DNA of 64,000 nucleotides from Fibrobacter sp. UWR2 (GCF_002210285.1 NZ_MWQE01000004.1:1-64000), one strand, 5' to 3'; positions 38,486-48,040 are shown, numbered from the stretch's first letter. Numbers and translations are program-made. The notes: generated by a model from the letters alone, not told the origin.

Positions 38486-39198
38486 GTCGACGCTGCTGTC
38501 ACACCATATAAAAAAGGCGTGAAGTTGAATGCACTTGTCTAGTCTAAGGCTCTCGACTGCCTGCAATCAAACAAGAACAAACAACTCACGCCCCAATCGG
38601 GCGACAGCACCGTCGGCATACGCCAGCAGTGCACGGCGAAGGAGGAACCGCCGCTGTCGAAATACACCCAAACGCACCATACCGGGTATAGCGCGTCAAA
38701 GCATATCTGCGTGAGCGTCCGTCTTATTCTCTGATTGCTTGAATTGTCGAGATTCTAGACTAGAGAATAAGAGCAAAAGCTCAAATTGCGAGCGTCGCAG
38801 AAACCGAGCTTGCTCGGAGTTTCTATGACCGAGCATGCAGAGCTTCTACAAAGCTCAAAAAAATGTCTATCGATAATATAGATTATTCGAAGAGGAAAGG
38901 AGAGGCCGCATCAGGTGCGGCACAACATTTGGGCGGGTGGGCGGGGGGAAGCCCGGGCGTTGCGAGCTGGCGTTTGAAGCCCGCTAGAAAGGGTAGTGAG
39001 CAACGGAGTGCGAACCAGGGGACAACTGCATAAGGCGAGTATCGCGACAAAAGTATGCAAGGCGAGAGAGCGCAAAAACTTGTTTTTGCATTATCGAGCC
39101 GCAGCGACGGACGTCATAGACGTCAAACCGCTAGCGGGCTGGCATGATCGAGCCGAGCAGTTGGGACTTTAGTCACACGCTTTCCCCTTTTTATATAG
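38486..39198. other. Gene-poor region with several hairpins
   Basis: About 700 bp with no convincing ORF on either strand. It contains hairpins such as CGAGC/GCTCG flanked by AGAAAC/GTTTCT (near 38809-38834) and GCCGCA/TGCGGC (near 38907). It does not show the signatures of RNase P, tmRNA or SRP RNA that I could check. It may be decayed sequence or hold an unrecognised structured RNA. Confidence 0.4.
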
Positions 39199-39224
39199 AA
39201 AGGACTGCATCGCTGCAGTCCTTT
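39199..39224. terminator. Bidirectional terminator after the GH116-like gene
   Basis: AAAGGACTGCA (39199-39209), loop TCGC, TGCAGTCCTTT (39214-39224): an 11-bp perfect stem. It sits just past the 3' end of the leftward glycosidase gene, with T-rich sequence on the minus strand beyond it. Confidence 0.75.
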
Positions 39225-39272
39225 AAATGTTTTGGACCCTATCGCTTCGCTCCAGGGTGACACGTCGCCACA

Positions 39273-42200
39273 TTACCACAGCAATGCAAACACCATTCCG
39301 GGGCGGAAGTACTTGCCGGCGGTGTACTTTAGAGCCGTGCTGTGGAGCAGCATGAACAGAGCGCTCGCTTCAACCTTGTTGGCCTTCGCGATGCTGCCGA
39401 ATGCCTTCGTAAAGGCGGGCAGGTTGCGCGGGAGCTTCGGGCTGATGCGGCTGTCGGCAAGGAGGGCGCCCTTCTTCAGGAGGCCTTTGTGCAGGGTGTC
39501 GGCGGCGGTAGCGCTAAGGCCGAAGGCCTTCACGAGTGCTTCCGGGTGCAGGCGGCAGGAGCCGTTGAATCCTTCCGGTGCGGCGAACGGGATGCGGGCT
39601 TCTTCGTAGAGGTTACGGATCATGGAATCGCCCATGTCGGCAGCCTGACTCACAAGGCCGTGGTGCATCATGGCGCACATGATGCTGTACTGAATACCGA
39701 TCCACACGTCGTGGGCCTGGAAGTTGAATTCGTCGAGCGGAGAACCGTCCTTACGGACAAGGTTAGCGGCGCCGATGAGCGGGCTGTTGGCCTTGTAGTT
39801 GGTGTTGTAGACGCGGAGCAGGTTCGCCTTGGCCTTCTTGCTGTCGCAAATCGGCTTAAGGTCCAAAAGACGCAGGTAAGTGTCGGCGAGCATCGTATCG
39901 GCGAAAACATCGTCGCAGTCGTTGCTGATTTTTGCGTTCCAAGAAGCGGTAAAGGCTTCCTTGCACTGGGCGGTGAGCCATGCCTTCTTGAGGCCGCGGA
40001 GTTCATTCTTGGAAAGTTCCACGTCGCTCGGAATGTCGCCGGAGTTGAGCCATTCGTTGATGGTCTTGAGGGCTGCCTTCACGTTGGTGCCGTCGATGAC
40101 GAGCGTTTCCTTGATGGCGTCGGCGAGTTGCGGGAGCTTGTCGGCCACAACGTCCTTCGCTTCCATCGGGGTCACGAAGAAGTGGTAGTAGCCTTCGGCT
40201 TCGTCCCACAATGCTTCGTCGAATTCCTTGTTGGCGGCGTCGGCCTTGGCGTTCCAAGTGTCGGCCTGCTGCTTGTCGCCGAGGATTTCGGCAATCTTGG
40301 CGGCTGCGCGGAGGCCTGCAATCCAGAGGCTACCGCAGTACACGGAAATGCCGTGGCTGGAGAGGTTGTCGAACGTGTCGTCGGTACCGTGGGTGAGCGG
40401 GAAGTTTTCGCCTTCGTTCACCATCTTTTCGAGGTACTGCATGGCGGCGTAAACGGCTTCCTTGCAATCCTGCAAGTTCTGCTTGTCCTGCGTCTTCACG
40501 TAATGACGGAGAACCATTAGCACATACTTCGGAGCGAGATCCTTCCATTCCTTCACGTTGTGCCAGTCGTAGGCATCGGGTTCAGCGTCGAAGGGGCTTC
40601 CGAGGTCGTGAATCACGGCGCCACGCACGGCGCGCGGACCTTCAAGTTTCGGATCCGGAAGGTCGGCGAACGGGTGGTTCACATATTCGTGGTGGCGGCG
40701 ACGGTTGTTGTTCACGGCGAGAATCGCATCACCGAAGCGCTTCATCACCACGCCGTCGAGGCGCGGCATCAGGGCCATCAGGCTGAAACTGCCGTAGAAG
40801 TAAACGTCGAGGGAGTTGAAGAACGGATAGTCGGCGCATTCGCGGACGAGGAAGCGGTCGTCCTTGTCCCACACGGTGGCTTCGGCGAGGAAGCTGAGCG
40901 TGTTGATGGCGAGGCTCTTGAATTCGTCCTGCTTGGCAGCCGTCTTGTAAAGCTTGGCCACGGCCTTCTTCGGAACGAGAGCTTCGAATGCCTTGAGGCG
41001 AGCGTCCATGTTCTTGTCGGCGGCGAGGGCTTCTTCGAGGATAGCGCCCACGCGGCCATAAGCTTCGGGGAAGAATGCGGTGTACTTCTTGGCGGAAGTA
41101 AGCTTGTTCAGCTTGATTTCGGGGAAGTCAAGCACCAGGTTGAACTGGAAAGACACCTTCTGCTTCGGCTTGAGAACTGCGGTAACGGCAACAGCACCGG
41201 CCATCGTTTCGCGGCCGCTGTAAACGTTCTTGACCCAGGCTTCGCAAACGCGACCGCTACGGAGAGCGCCCTTCAGCACGGAGGCGGCGTCATCCTGGTA
41301 GAACATCGGCTTCACGGAAACGTTCAGGTTGTCCTTCTTGTTCCAGGCGACAGATACGCCCATGCAGCCGTTGAAGTCGCTTTCGGCGAGCGGCTTTTCG
41401 TTGTAAAATTCGAGACCGCGGACTTCGCGACCGTCCTTGGCCTGCTTGCTGAACTTTACGCCCTTCGGGAAGCGTGCGGACGGAACGAGCACGAAGCTGG
41501 AGTCCTGAACGCCCTGGCGGTCCTTCTTGGCCATGTAACCGGCGATGCAGTCCTGCACCTGCACAATCGTGACTTCGCGGGTTTCCTTGGTGGTATTTTC
41601 GAGGGTGAACACGGTCGCGTTCACCGGGAGGCTGGAGAGGCGTTCGTCACCCGGTGTCACGTAGCTGGACTGGGTCTTCACAATCTGCACGCCCTTGCCT
41701 TCGTACTTGGTTTCGCTCACGGGGTAGAGGGCGGCGTACTGCATCTTGGCGGCATCGTAACCGGCCTGTCCCAGGAATTCACTGTCGTTTGCCCAAGCGG
41801 CGGTGAGTGCGCCCTGACGCACAGCCTTTTCGCCCACGACACCGTTGAAGAAGTCGATGACGGCGCTGCGGTTGAGTTCTGCACCGGCCTTGTTCAAAAG
41901 GGCTGCGGTGCGGTCGCTCCATTCGATGTGCCAGCGTTCAAACGCGGCCTTGTTGTTCTTGAAGAAATCCTTTTCGGCGATGGCCTTGTTGAGCTTGGCC
42001 TCGGCCTTCTTCTGGTTTGCAAGTTCTGCGGCGCTGAAGAGGGCTTCGCCCTTCGCGTCCACGAGCGGGTACTTGGCGAGCATCTGCGTGAAGCCGGCGA
42101 AGTCACCGATTTCAAGCGCTGCCTTCGCGTCAATCACGGATTCGCGGAAGAAGAAGTTGTTAAAACGGAGGTCGGAGGGCTTTTCGGTGCGGACCTGCAC

Positions 42201-42422
42201 GCCCGGCATCACGTTCATCACGGGAGTGGTGCCCGCAGGCGTTGCGGTGAATGTCGAGCCGATACCGCCGACAGCAATACCCGTGGTAGAGGGGGTCGTA
42301 GAAAGCGGGGTGTACCAGGGCTGGATAAATTCCACGGCGAGGCCCGGGGTCATCAGCTTCTGGACGGAACCGGCCTGTTTTGCGCCGGCAAGGTATTCTT
42401 TAATGCTCATAGTAGGTTCCAT
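39273..42422 (-). CDS. GH116-like glycoside hydrolase (beta-glucosidase family)
   Basis: 1049 residues, no signal peptide. The N-terminal beta-domain has the GGIGST opening; the (alpha/alpha)6 domain has RFLVRECADYPFFNSLDVYFYGSFSLMALMPRL, GTDDTFDN, YCGSLWIAGLRAAAKIAEILGD, DDVFADTMLADTYLRLLDL and FNFQAHDVWIGIQYSIMCAMM. These align with GH116 (GBA2-type) blocks; the Glu of RECADY and the Asp of DDVFAD fall at the expected nucleophile and acid/base positions, though the surrounding motifs diverge from better-known members. It is longer than bacterial GH116 enzymes. A cytoplasmic beta-glycosidase role is inferred. Start may be 42422 or 42410 (MSIKEYL). Confidence 0.75.
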   Translation of the reverse strand: MEPTMSIKEYLAGAKQAGSVQKLMTPGLAVEFIQPWYTPLSTTPSTTGIAVGGIGSTFTATPAGTTPVMNVMPGVQVRTEKPSDLRFNNFFFRESVIDAKAALEIGDFAGFTQMLAKYPLVDAKGEALFSAAELANQKKAEAKLNKAIAEKDFFKNNKAAFERWHIEWSDRTAALLNKAGAELNRSAVIDFFNGVVGEKAVRQGALTAAWANDSEFLGQAGYDAAKMQYAALYPVSETKYEGKGVQIVKTQSSYVTPGDERLSSLPVNATVFTLENTTKETREVTIVQVQDCIAGYMAKKDRQGVQDSSFVLVPSARFPKGVKFSKQAKDGREVRGLEFYNEKPLAESDFNGCMGVSVAWNKKDNLNVSVKPMFYQDDAASVLKGALRSGRVCEAWVKNVYSGRETMAGAVAVTAVLKPKQKVSFQFNLVLDFPEIKLNKLTSAKKYTAFFPEAYGRVGAILEEALAADKNMDARLKAFEALVPKKAVAKLYKTAAKQDEFKSLAINTLSFLAEATVWDKDDRFLVRECADYPFFNSLDVYFYGSFSLMALMPRLDGVVMKRFGDAILAVNNNRRRHHEYVNHPFADLPDPKLEGPRAVRGAVIHDLGSPFDAEPDAYDWHNVKEWKDLAPKYVLMVLRHYVKTQDKQNLQDCKEAVYAAMQYLEKMVNEGENFPLTHGTDDTFDNLSSHGISVYCGSLWIAGLRAAAKIAEILGDKQQADTWNAKADAANKEFDEALWDEAEGYYHFFVTPMEAKDVVADKLPQLADAIKETLVIDGTNVKAALKTINEWLNSGDIPSDVELSKNELRGLKKAWLTAQCKEAFTASWNAKISNDCDDVFADTMLADTYLRLLDLKPICDSKKAKANLLRVYNTNYKANSPLIGAANLVRKDGSPLDEFNFQAHDVWIGIQYSIMCAMMHHGLVSQAADMGDSMIRNLYEEARIPFAAPEGFNGSCRLHPEALVKAFGLSATAADTLHKGLLKKGALLADSRISPKLPRNLPAFTKAFGSIAKANKVEASALFMLLHSTALKYTAGKYFRPGMVFALLW

Positions 42423-42541
42423 GAATTAAGGTTTATTTCCGGGGTAAAAAATTACAAATTGTAAGGCGGTTGCGCTTGCTGGAAAACAAAAAAGTGTTTA
42501 CAAAACGGAACTCGGGCAAAAAAAGTATTATCTTTTAAATC

Positions 42542-42742
42542 ATGAACAAGTTGATGTCTTACCTGCTCCCTGGCGTTTTCCTCATTGTGGCTTTTGCACT
42601 CGTCAAGACCTTCCTTCTTCCGCCCTCGGTGACGGTGCAGGAATGGTTCGTGTACCTGACAGCCGCGGTGACTGTGCTCTGCGTTATGGTGCCCTGCATT
42701 ATATACTACTTGCGCACTCCGCCAGGCATTGACCACAAGTAA
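42542..42742 (+). CDS. Small two-helix membrane protein
   Basis: 66 residues. MNKLMSYLLPGVFLIVAFAL and then YLTAAVTVLCVMVPCIIYYL form two membrane segments; the tail is short and polar. It lies 20 bp upstream of purN on the same strand and probably shares its transcript. No family recognised. Confidence 0.6.
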   Translation: MNKLMSYLLPGVFLIVAFALVKTFLLPPSVTVQEWFVYLTAAVTVLCVMVPCIIYYLRTPPGIDHK

Positions 42743-42762
42743 CTTTTGCTATCTTTGGCGCC

Positions 42763-43353
42763 ATGTTTAAAATTGGCGTGATGGCTTCCGGTGGCGGAAG
42801 CAACTTTAAAGCAATTATTGACCGCATTGGGGAGGGGGACCTCGAGGCTCAGTGCAAGTTTTTGATTACGAATAACGGAACGTGTGGCGCTGTTTCGCAT
42901 GCTGAAGAATTCGGAATACCTGTTTATCATATTTCGGGGAAAACCCATCCGGTCGTTGCGGACTATGAAACTGCGATGATGGATGTGCTCAACAAGTACG
43001 ATGTAGACCTGCTTATACTGGCTGGTTACATGAAGGCTTTGCCCGCATGTATGATTCACCGTATGCCCGACCGTATTTTGAATATTCATCCGTCGCTCTT
43101 GCCCAAATATGGGGGCAAGGGGTTCTGGGGAATCCACGTGCATGAGGCCGTGATTGCTGCTCACGAGAAGGAATCGGGCCCGACGGTGCACCTAGTGAGC
43201 GAGGAAATCGACCAGGGGCGTATTCTTGCGCAGGTGAAGGTGCCCGTGCTGGAAGGCGATACGCCGGAAGTGCTTGCCGCCCGCGTGCTCGAGCAGGAAC
43301 ACAATCTTTATTGGAAAACTATCCGCGACTATGCTGCGGAACTCAGGTCCTAG
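42763..43353 (+). CDS. purN: Phosphoribosylglycinamide formyltransferase
   Basis: 196 residues, usual length for PurN. It converts GAR plus 10-formyl-THF to FGAR in purine synthesis. The sequence shows GVMASGGGSNFKAIID (phosphate loop), ILAGYMKAL, NIHPSLLPKYGGKGFWGIHVHEAV with the catalytic Asn and His, and SGPTVHLVSEEIDQGRIL with the catalytic Asp. It precedes rnhB by four bases. Confidence 0.95.
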   Translation: MFKIGVMASGGGSNFKAIIDRIGEGDLEAQCKFLITNNGTCGAVSHAEEFGIPVYHISGKTHPVVADYETAMMDVLNKYDVDLLILAGYMKALPACMIHRMPDRILNIHPSLLPKYGGKGFWGIHVHEAVIAAHEKESGPTVHLVSEEIDQGRILAQVKVPVLEGDTPEVLAARVLEQEHNLYWKTIRDYAAELRS

Positions 43354-43357
43354 AACA

Positions 43358-44149
43358 ATGAAATTCAAACTGCCTGCATTCCTAGAAAATGTATCCACGC
43401 CGGTAGAAGGCGAGGTGGCCATGCGTAAGTATGCTTGCAGTGATGCTGGTGTGGGCAATTCGCTCTCGCTAGATTTGTTTGCGGCTGAAATGGCCCCGCA
43501 TGCCGATATCCTGGTGGGTGTCGACGAGGTGGGGCGAGGCCCGCTTGCCGGCCCCGTGGTGGCGTGTGCCGCCGTCTTGAAGGCCCCGGATATCATGCCT
43601 GCGCTGAACGACTCGAAGAAACTCACGCGCAAAAAACGCGAGGAAATGTTCGAAGGCGTGAAGGAGGCGTGCGCCTGCTATGCCATTGCGAGTGCCTCTG
43701 TCGAAGAAATCGACAAGATGAACATCCTGGAGGCGGATTTCCTTGCCATGCGCCGCGCCTTGCAGGCGCTTGGCTTGCCGGGAATATCGGAATCTGCACC
43801 CGAAATCCCCATAGAAGTGAAGGGCTCGTTTGCGGAATTGGCCCCTGTCGGTCGTGCGCCGCAGGTGTTCATCGCCGTGGACGGAAACTTGAAGATACGC
43901 GGCGTTCCCGAGAATATCCAGATGCCAGTCGTGAAGGGGGATGGGCACATCGCGAGCATTTCTGCGGCGTCCATTTTGGCGAAGGTTTTCCGTGACCGCT
44001 TTATGGACAAACTAGCAGAAACTTATCCGGCATATGGCTTTGAGAAAAATGCGGGCTACGGCTCCAAAACACATCTCGACGCCATTCGTAAATTCGGGTT
44101 TACACCGATGCACCGCAGGAGCTTCCACGTCAAGGAACTGGAAGGCTAA
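43358..44149 (+). CDS. rnhB: Ribonuclease HII
   Basis: 263 residues from ATG 43358, five bases after the purN stop. VGVDEVGRGPLAGPVVACAAVL carries the DEVGRG catalytic box; LNDSKKLTRKKREEMFEGV, KGDGHIASISAASILAKVFRDRFM and GFEKNAGYGSKTHLDAIRKFG follow. It removes ribonucleotides from RNA-DNA hybrids. An N-terminal extension of about 45 residues precedes the core, and an insertion near 130-155 makes it longer than typical (about 200 aa). Confidence 0.95.
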   Translation: MKFKLPAFLENVSTPVEGEVAMRKYACSDAGVGNSLSLDLFAAEMAPHADILVGVDEVGRGPLAGPVVACAAVLKAPDIMPALNDSKKLTRKKREEMFEGVKEACACYAIASASVEEIDKMNILEADFLAMRRALQALGLPGISESAPEIPIEVKGSFAELAPVGRAPQVFIAVDGNLKIRGVPENIQMPVVKGDGHIASISAASILAKVFRDRFMDKLAETYPAYGFEKNAGYGSKTHLDAIRKFGFTPMHRRSFHVKELEG

Positions 44150-44271
44150 AACCGCGCTCTTGCTGGTTTTGTACAAAAAAACACCATTAACTTGGCTTAA
44201 AAGATTTTTTTTTGCTACATTGGGTTCGGGGCGGTCGTTCCCGCCTAGAGTGTTTTTTCGAGGAGGATCCT

Positions 44272-44964
44272 TTGAATAATTCCATACCTCTTGTACAGAT
44301 GGTACTTCAGTCCGATATTGCGACGATTGTCGTGTTGTGCATTCTTGCCATCATGTCGCTGGGTTCCTGGGGAATCATCATCGTGAAGTTCTTCACTTAC
44401 CGCAGGAGCAAGCATGCAAACGCTGAATTCTTCCGCAAGTTCAGCACGGTGACCCAGTTCGTGCAGCTGCAGGGCCTTTGCGAAACTGCCGAAGACAGTG
44501 CTCTGCGCCGCCTGACTGCCGAAGTGCTGAAGGAAGCCTCCAAGTTCAGTAACTTCGTGAGTTACGACTCCATCCAGCACCGCGCCTCGCTCCTGGAAGA
44601 CACCATCCAGCGCTCCATCGAAGGCCTGCGCCTTACCGAAGACCGCTACCTGAGCTTCCTTGCCACGAGTTCTAACCTTGCCCCGTTCTTCGGCCTTCTG
44701 GGTACGGTCTGGGGCATCATGATTGCGTTTTTCCAGATAGGCCAGCACGGCTCTGCCGACCTCTCCGTTGTCGCTCCTGGTATCGCCATGGCGCTTATCA
44801 CCACGGTGGGTGGCCTTGTGGTCGCTATCCCGGCTTCTGCGGGCTATAACTACTTTACGAGCTGCAACGGCCAGAACGAGATTTCGTACTTCAACTTCGG
44901 TTCGCAGGTGTTGAGCCTCTTCAAGCGCGGTGACCTGCTTGCTCTTGAAGAAGTTGCTGGCTAG
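44272..44964 (+). CDS. tolQ: TolQ/ExbB-type proton channel protein
   Basis: 230 residues from TTG 44272, with AGGAGG five bases upstream; upstream in-frame starts lack a ribosome site. Three membrane segments: around 14-36 (IATIVVLCILAIMSLGSWGIIIV), 135-157 (TSSNLAPFFGLLGTVWGIMIAFF) and 165-190. The GLLGTVWGI and ITTVGGLVVAIPA motifs are diagnostic. With TolR it forms the proton-driven motor of the Tol-Pal system that holds the outer membrane during division. Confidence 0.9.
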   Translation: MNNSIPLVQMVLQSDIATIVVLCILAIMSLGSWGIIIVKFFTYRRSKHANAEFFRKFSTVTQFVQLQGLCETAEDSALRRLTAEVLKEASKFSNFVSYDSIQHRASLLEDTIQRSIEGLRLTEDRYLSFLATSSNLAPFFGLLGTVWGIMIAFFQIGQHGSADLSVVAPGIAMALITTVGGLVVAIPASAGYNYFTSCNGQNEISYFNFGSQVLSLFKRGDLLALEEVAG

Positions 44965-44973
44965 GAGGCCTAG

Positions 44974-45381
44974 GTGAAGCGTAGCCGCGGAAAAGAACTT
45001 AAGCAGGAGATGAACCTCACGAACATGATCGACATCGTGTTCTCGATCCTTATCGTGTTCATCATTTCTGCGCCGCTCATGAGCCAGGGCGTCAAGGTCG
45101 ATCTGCCGAAGGCCGAAGCCCCGACCATGGAACAGGAAAAACTTCTGAAGGTGTCTATCACCAAGAACGAGGAAATCTACATCGCCGACATGCAGGTGGA
45201 TTTTGACGGCTTCAATACGGTGTTCAAGTCTCTCTGGAATGGTGAGATGGCCGTTGTCATCAATGCTGACGAAGCCGTGAACTACGGGCTTGTGATGAAG
45301 GTCGTGACCAAGGTGCAAAAGCTCGGGGTCACCAAACTCGGCTTCCTGACCTTGAACCCCAAGGAAAAACCGGGTAAATGA
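44974..45381 (+). CDS. tolR: TolR/ExbD-type protein
   Basis: 135 residues from GTG 44974 with AGGAGG upstream. MNLTNMIDIVFSILIVFIISAPLMSQGVKVDLPKA contains the membrane segment with its essential Asp (NMIDIVF). The periplasmic domain follows. It partners TolQ in the inner-membrane motor. ATGA overlap with the next gene. Confidence 0.92.
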   Translation: MKRSRGKELKQEMNLTNMIDIVFSILIVFIISAPLMSQGVKVDLPKAEAPTMEQEKLLKVSITKNEEIYIADMQVDFDGFNTVFKSLWNGEMAVVINADEAVNYGLVMKVVTKVQKLGVTKLGFLTLNPKEKPGK

Positions 45382-46109
45382 GCAAGGAAGAAGAAAGGAT
45401 AAAGTACTTCAGCTCGGACGTGGATTCCACGCTCGTGAAGATAATCGTTGTTGCGGTTGTCTTCCATTTTCTGGTTGTCGCGTTCTTTATCGGACTCCAT
45501 TACGTGAACCTGAAGCCCGAACCGGAACCGATTCCTGTGTTTGAAATGGTCCAGGTGTCGCAGCCGGCTCCACCAAAGCCCGTGCGCCCGAAGCCGCCTG
45601 AGCCGCCCAAGCCCAAGGAACCGCCTAAGCCCAAGGTGAACAAGGAATTGCCGCCCGAAATAAAGCCGGAACCGGAGGAAAAGCCCGAGGAAGTGCACGA
45701 GGAAGTGCCGCCCGAGCCGGAACCCGAACCCGAACCGGAACCGGAGGAAGATTTTGATGTGGATGATCTGGATTTGCCACGTGCGGTGGAAGCATCTAGC
45801 TTGAACCCGGTGGGGTCGGTCGACATGGACCCGCTGATGCAGGTCTATCTTGAACAGTTGAAAAAGATTATCATGAGCAATTTCAAGCCGCCCAAGGACT
45901 TGAAGGTGGGCCGTGATGCGAAGACGACTGTCCAGTTCCAGGTGGACCGCTTTGGCGGGATTACGGCGGTTATCTTGAAGCGCTCGTCGGGCAACAAGGC
46001 GTGGGACCACCTGTCGGTGCGTGCCGTGCAGATTTCGAAGGTTCCGGAACTTCCGCCGAATTACCGCGCGCCGAGCCTGGTACTGCATTTCAACTTTACG
46101 CCCAATTAG
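45378..46109 (+). CDS. TolA/TonB-like energy transducer
   Basis: 243 residues. One N-terminal membrane segment (IIVVAVVFHFLVVAFFIGLHYV), a long Pro/Glu/Lys-rich periplasmic spacer (residues 50-130), and a C-terminal TonB-fold domain (TTVQFQVDRFGGITAVILKRSSGN, DHLSVRAVQISKVPELPPNY). The position between tolR and tolB makes it the TolA-equivalent, though its C-domain is TonB-like rather than the longer TolA type. Confidence 0.85.
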   Translation: MSKEEERIKYFSSDVDSTLVKIIVVAVVFHFLVVAFFIGLHYVNLKPEPEPIPVFEMVQVSQPAPPKPVRPKPPEPPKPKEPPKPKVNKELPPEIKPEPEEKPEEVHEEVPPEPEPEPEPEPEEDFDVDDLDLPRAVEASSLNPVGSVDMDPLMQVYLEQLKKIIMSNFKPPKDLKVGRDAKTTVQFQVDRFGGITAVILKRSSGNKAWDHLSVRAVQISKVPELPPNYRAPSLVLHFNFTPN

Positions 46110-46112
46110 GAT

Positions 46113-47450
46113 TTGATGATGAACTTTTCGAACGAGGTTTGCAAGGAAATGAAGCATAGGTATTCGCTGGTAGGCGTCTTGGCTTTCTTCTTTCTTCTTT
46201 TTGCCCCGGTTGCAAGTTTTGCGGCCATCGATACGATCGCGGTCGATGTGGGAATCTCTGTTTTCAAGACCATTCCTATTGGTATAGTGCCTTTCGAGGA
46301 GAAGGGCTCGATTGACTGGGTCGAGGAACAGCCGCACAAGATTCTTACGCGCGATGCGAACCTTTCGGGGCGCTTCGATGTCGTGGCTTCCCAGAAGTTT
46401 GACCTTGCGAAGTTCAGCCGCGAACATGCGGACTATTACATGACGGGCAAGGTGGAAAATGCCGGTGCGGGTAAACTCCGCGTGCAGTGCTTCTTGTATG
46501 TCTCAAAGACGAAGACTCTCCGCTTGGGCGAAAGCTACACTATCCCGCAGAAGGACTTGCGCCGTGCGGTTCATGAGTTTTTTGACAAGGCGACGCTTGT
46601 TGTGTGTGGTGAACGCGGCGTGGCGAGTACAAAGCTTGCCTATGTTTCCAAGATTGACGGTGTAAAGCAGGTTGTGGTGTCGGACTATGACGGATTCCAC
46701 CGCAGCCAGGTGACGCGCGATTCGACCATCAGCATGATGCCTGTGTGGAAGCGCGGAAACAAGGGCCTGGTGTACGTGAATTTCAAGACGCACAGGCCGC
46801 GTCTTTACGAGAAGAATTTTGGCGGCACGGAACGCCCGCTGTTTACCCAGTTTGACCAGACCTACAGCCCTGCAGTAAATCCGGTTACGGGCGAACTGCT
46901 GTTCTCTTCGACGGTCGATGGCAAGACGGACCTTTATGTGGGGAACACCGAAACGGGGAAGGCTCGCAAGTTTGCCTACCTGAAGAGCAACCAGACGAGC
47001 CCCGCATGGAGCCCGCGTGCGGCCGAAGTTCTGTTTACGAGCGACCGTGGTGGCAGCCCGCAGATTTTCGTGATGGGCAGCGATGGGAGCGACCTGCGCC
47101 GTGTAACTTTCATGGGCCGTTACAACGAACGTGCCAGCTGGTCTCCGGAAGGTGACCGCATTGTCTATACCTCGATGGATAACGGCAAGATGAATATTTA
47201 CACCTGCGCGCTTGACGGGAGCGACATCGTGCAGCTCACCAATAACGCAGGTAACAACGAGCATCCGACCTGGTCTCCCGATGGCAAACTGATTGCCTTC
47301 TCGAGTAACAGGAGCGGGACATACCAAATCTACATCATGAGAAAGGACGGGGCAAACGTGACCCGCATTACCAATTCCGGCGAGAACACTGCGCCGACTT
47401 GGTCGTTCTTTAACGAAGAAATTAACACAAAAAAGGAAGGTAACAAATGA
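46113..47450 (+). CDS. tolB: TolB translocation protein
   Basis: 445 residues. A signal peptide (GVLAFFFLLFAPVASFA) is followed by the TolB N-terminal domain (IGIVPFEEKGSIDWVEEQ, DANLSGRFDVVASQKF) and a six-bladed propeller of WD-like repeats: PAWSPRAAEVLFTSDRGGSPQIFVM, ASWSPEGDRIVYTSMDNG, PTWSPDGKLIAFSSNRSGTYQIYIM. TolB binds Pal in the periplasm. The start may be 46113 or an internal ATG at 46149; both keep the signal peptide. ATGA overlap with pal. Confidence 0.93.
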   Translation: MMMNFSNEVCKEMKHRYSLVGVLAFFFLLFAPVASFAAIDTIAVDVGISVFKTIPIGIVPFEEKGSIDWVEEQPHKILTRDANLSGRFDVVASQKFDLAKFSREHADYYMTGKVENAGAGKLRVQCFLYVSKTKTLRLGESYTIPQKDLRRAVHEFFDKATLVVCGERGVASTKLAYVSKIDGVKQVVVSDYDGFHRSQVTRDSTISMMPVWKRGNKGLVYVNFKTHRPRLYEKNFGGTERPLFTQFDQTYSPAVNPVTGELLFSSTVDGKTDLYVGNTETGKARKFAYLKSNQTSPAWSPRAAEVLFTSDRGGSPQIFVMGSDGSDLRRVTFMGRYNERASWSPEGDRIVYTSMDNGKMNIYTCALDGSDIVQLTNNAGNNEHPTWSPDGKLIAFSSNRSGTYQIYIMRKDGANVTRITNSGENTAPTWSFFNEEINTKKEGNK

Positions 47451-48040
47451 AGTTATACGCAAAGATCGCCATGATTTCTTGTGTTGCGGGCCTCGCTCTT
47501 GTGGCTTGCTCCAAGAACAATCCGCCCGAGACGAACCCGCAGCCCGCTCCGGCTCCTGCCGCCGCAGCCCCTGCACCGGCTCCTGCCGCAGCAGCGCCTG
47601 CTCCTGCGGTGAACGAGGATTCGCTCGCTGCCGAACGTGCTCGCCTCGAGGCCGAACGCCTTGAAGCCGAACGTGCCCGCCTCGAAGCTCTTATTAACCA
47701 GATTATGAGCGAAGACGTGTACTTCGATTTCGACCGTTCGGAACTGACCGAAAAGGCTAAGGAACTCCTTGCCCAGGTGGGCGAACTCCTCCTCAAGGAA
47801 CAGCGCTTCACCATCACTATCGAAGGCCATACGGATGCCCGCGGTACCGAAGACTACAACTTCACTCTCGGTGCAAAGCGCGCCATGAAGGTGAAGGAAT
47901 TCCTGAATGCCTACGGTATTGAAGGCAAGCGCATGGAATCTGTCAGCTACGGTAAGGAAGCTCCGAAGGCTCAGGGTGAAACCGAAGAGGCTTACTCCCA
48001 GAACCGTCGCGCAAATTTCCGCGTGAACATCCAGCAGTAA
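47447..48040 (+). CDS. pal: Peptidoglycan-associated lipoprotein Pal
   Basis: 197 residues. Lipobox LVAC with the cysteine at about residue 22, an Ala/Pro-rich linker, a short Arg/Glu/Leu coiled stretch, and an OmpA-like domain: VYFDFDRSELTEKAKELL, ITIEGHTDARGTEDYNFTLGAKRAMKVKEFL, SYGKEAPKAQG and NRRANF. It anchors the outer membrane to peptidoglycan and binds TolB. Confidence 0.95.
   Translation: MKLYAKIAMISCVAGLALVACSKNNPPETNPQPAPAPAAAAPAPAPAAAAPAPAVNEDSLAAERARLEAERLEAERARLEALINQIMSEDVYFDFDRSELTEKAKELLAQVGELLLKEQRFTITIEGHTDARGTEDYNFTLGAKRAMKVKEFLNAYGIEGKRMESVSYGKEAPKAQGETEEAYSQNRRANFRVNIQQ

Noticed and set aside
38486-39198. RNase P, tmRNA or SRP RNA
   Set aside because: Looked for the conserved RNase P P4/J motifs, tmRNA T-arm/CCA end and tag ORF, and the SRP GGAA tetraloop region; none found.
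40560-42464. Plus-strand ORF of 634 codons opposite the GH116-like gene
   Set aside because: Mirror of a strongly supported protein; composition rich in Val/Gly/Glu/His as expected from antisense reading.
45500-45826. Gly/Ser-rich minus-strand ORF
   Set aside because: Antisense of the Pro/Glu repeats of the TolA/TonB-like spacer.
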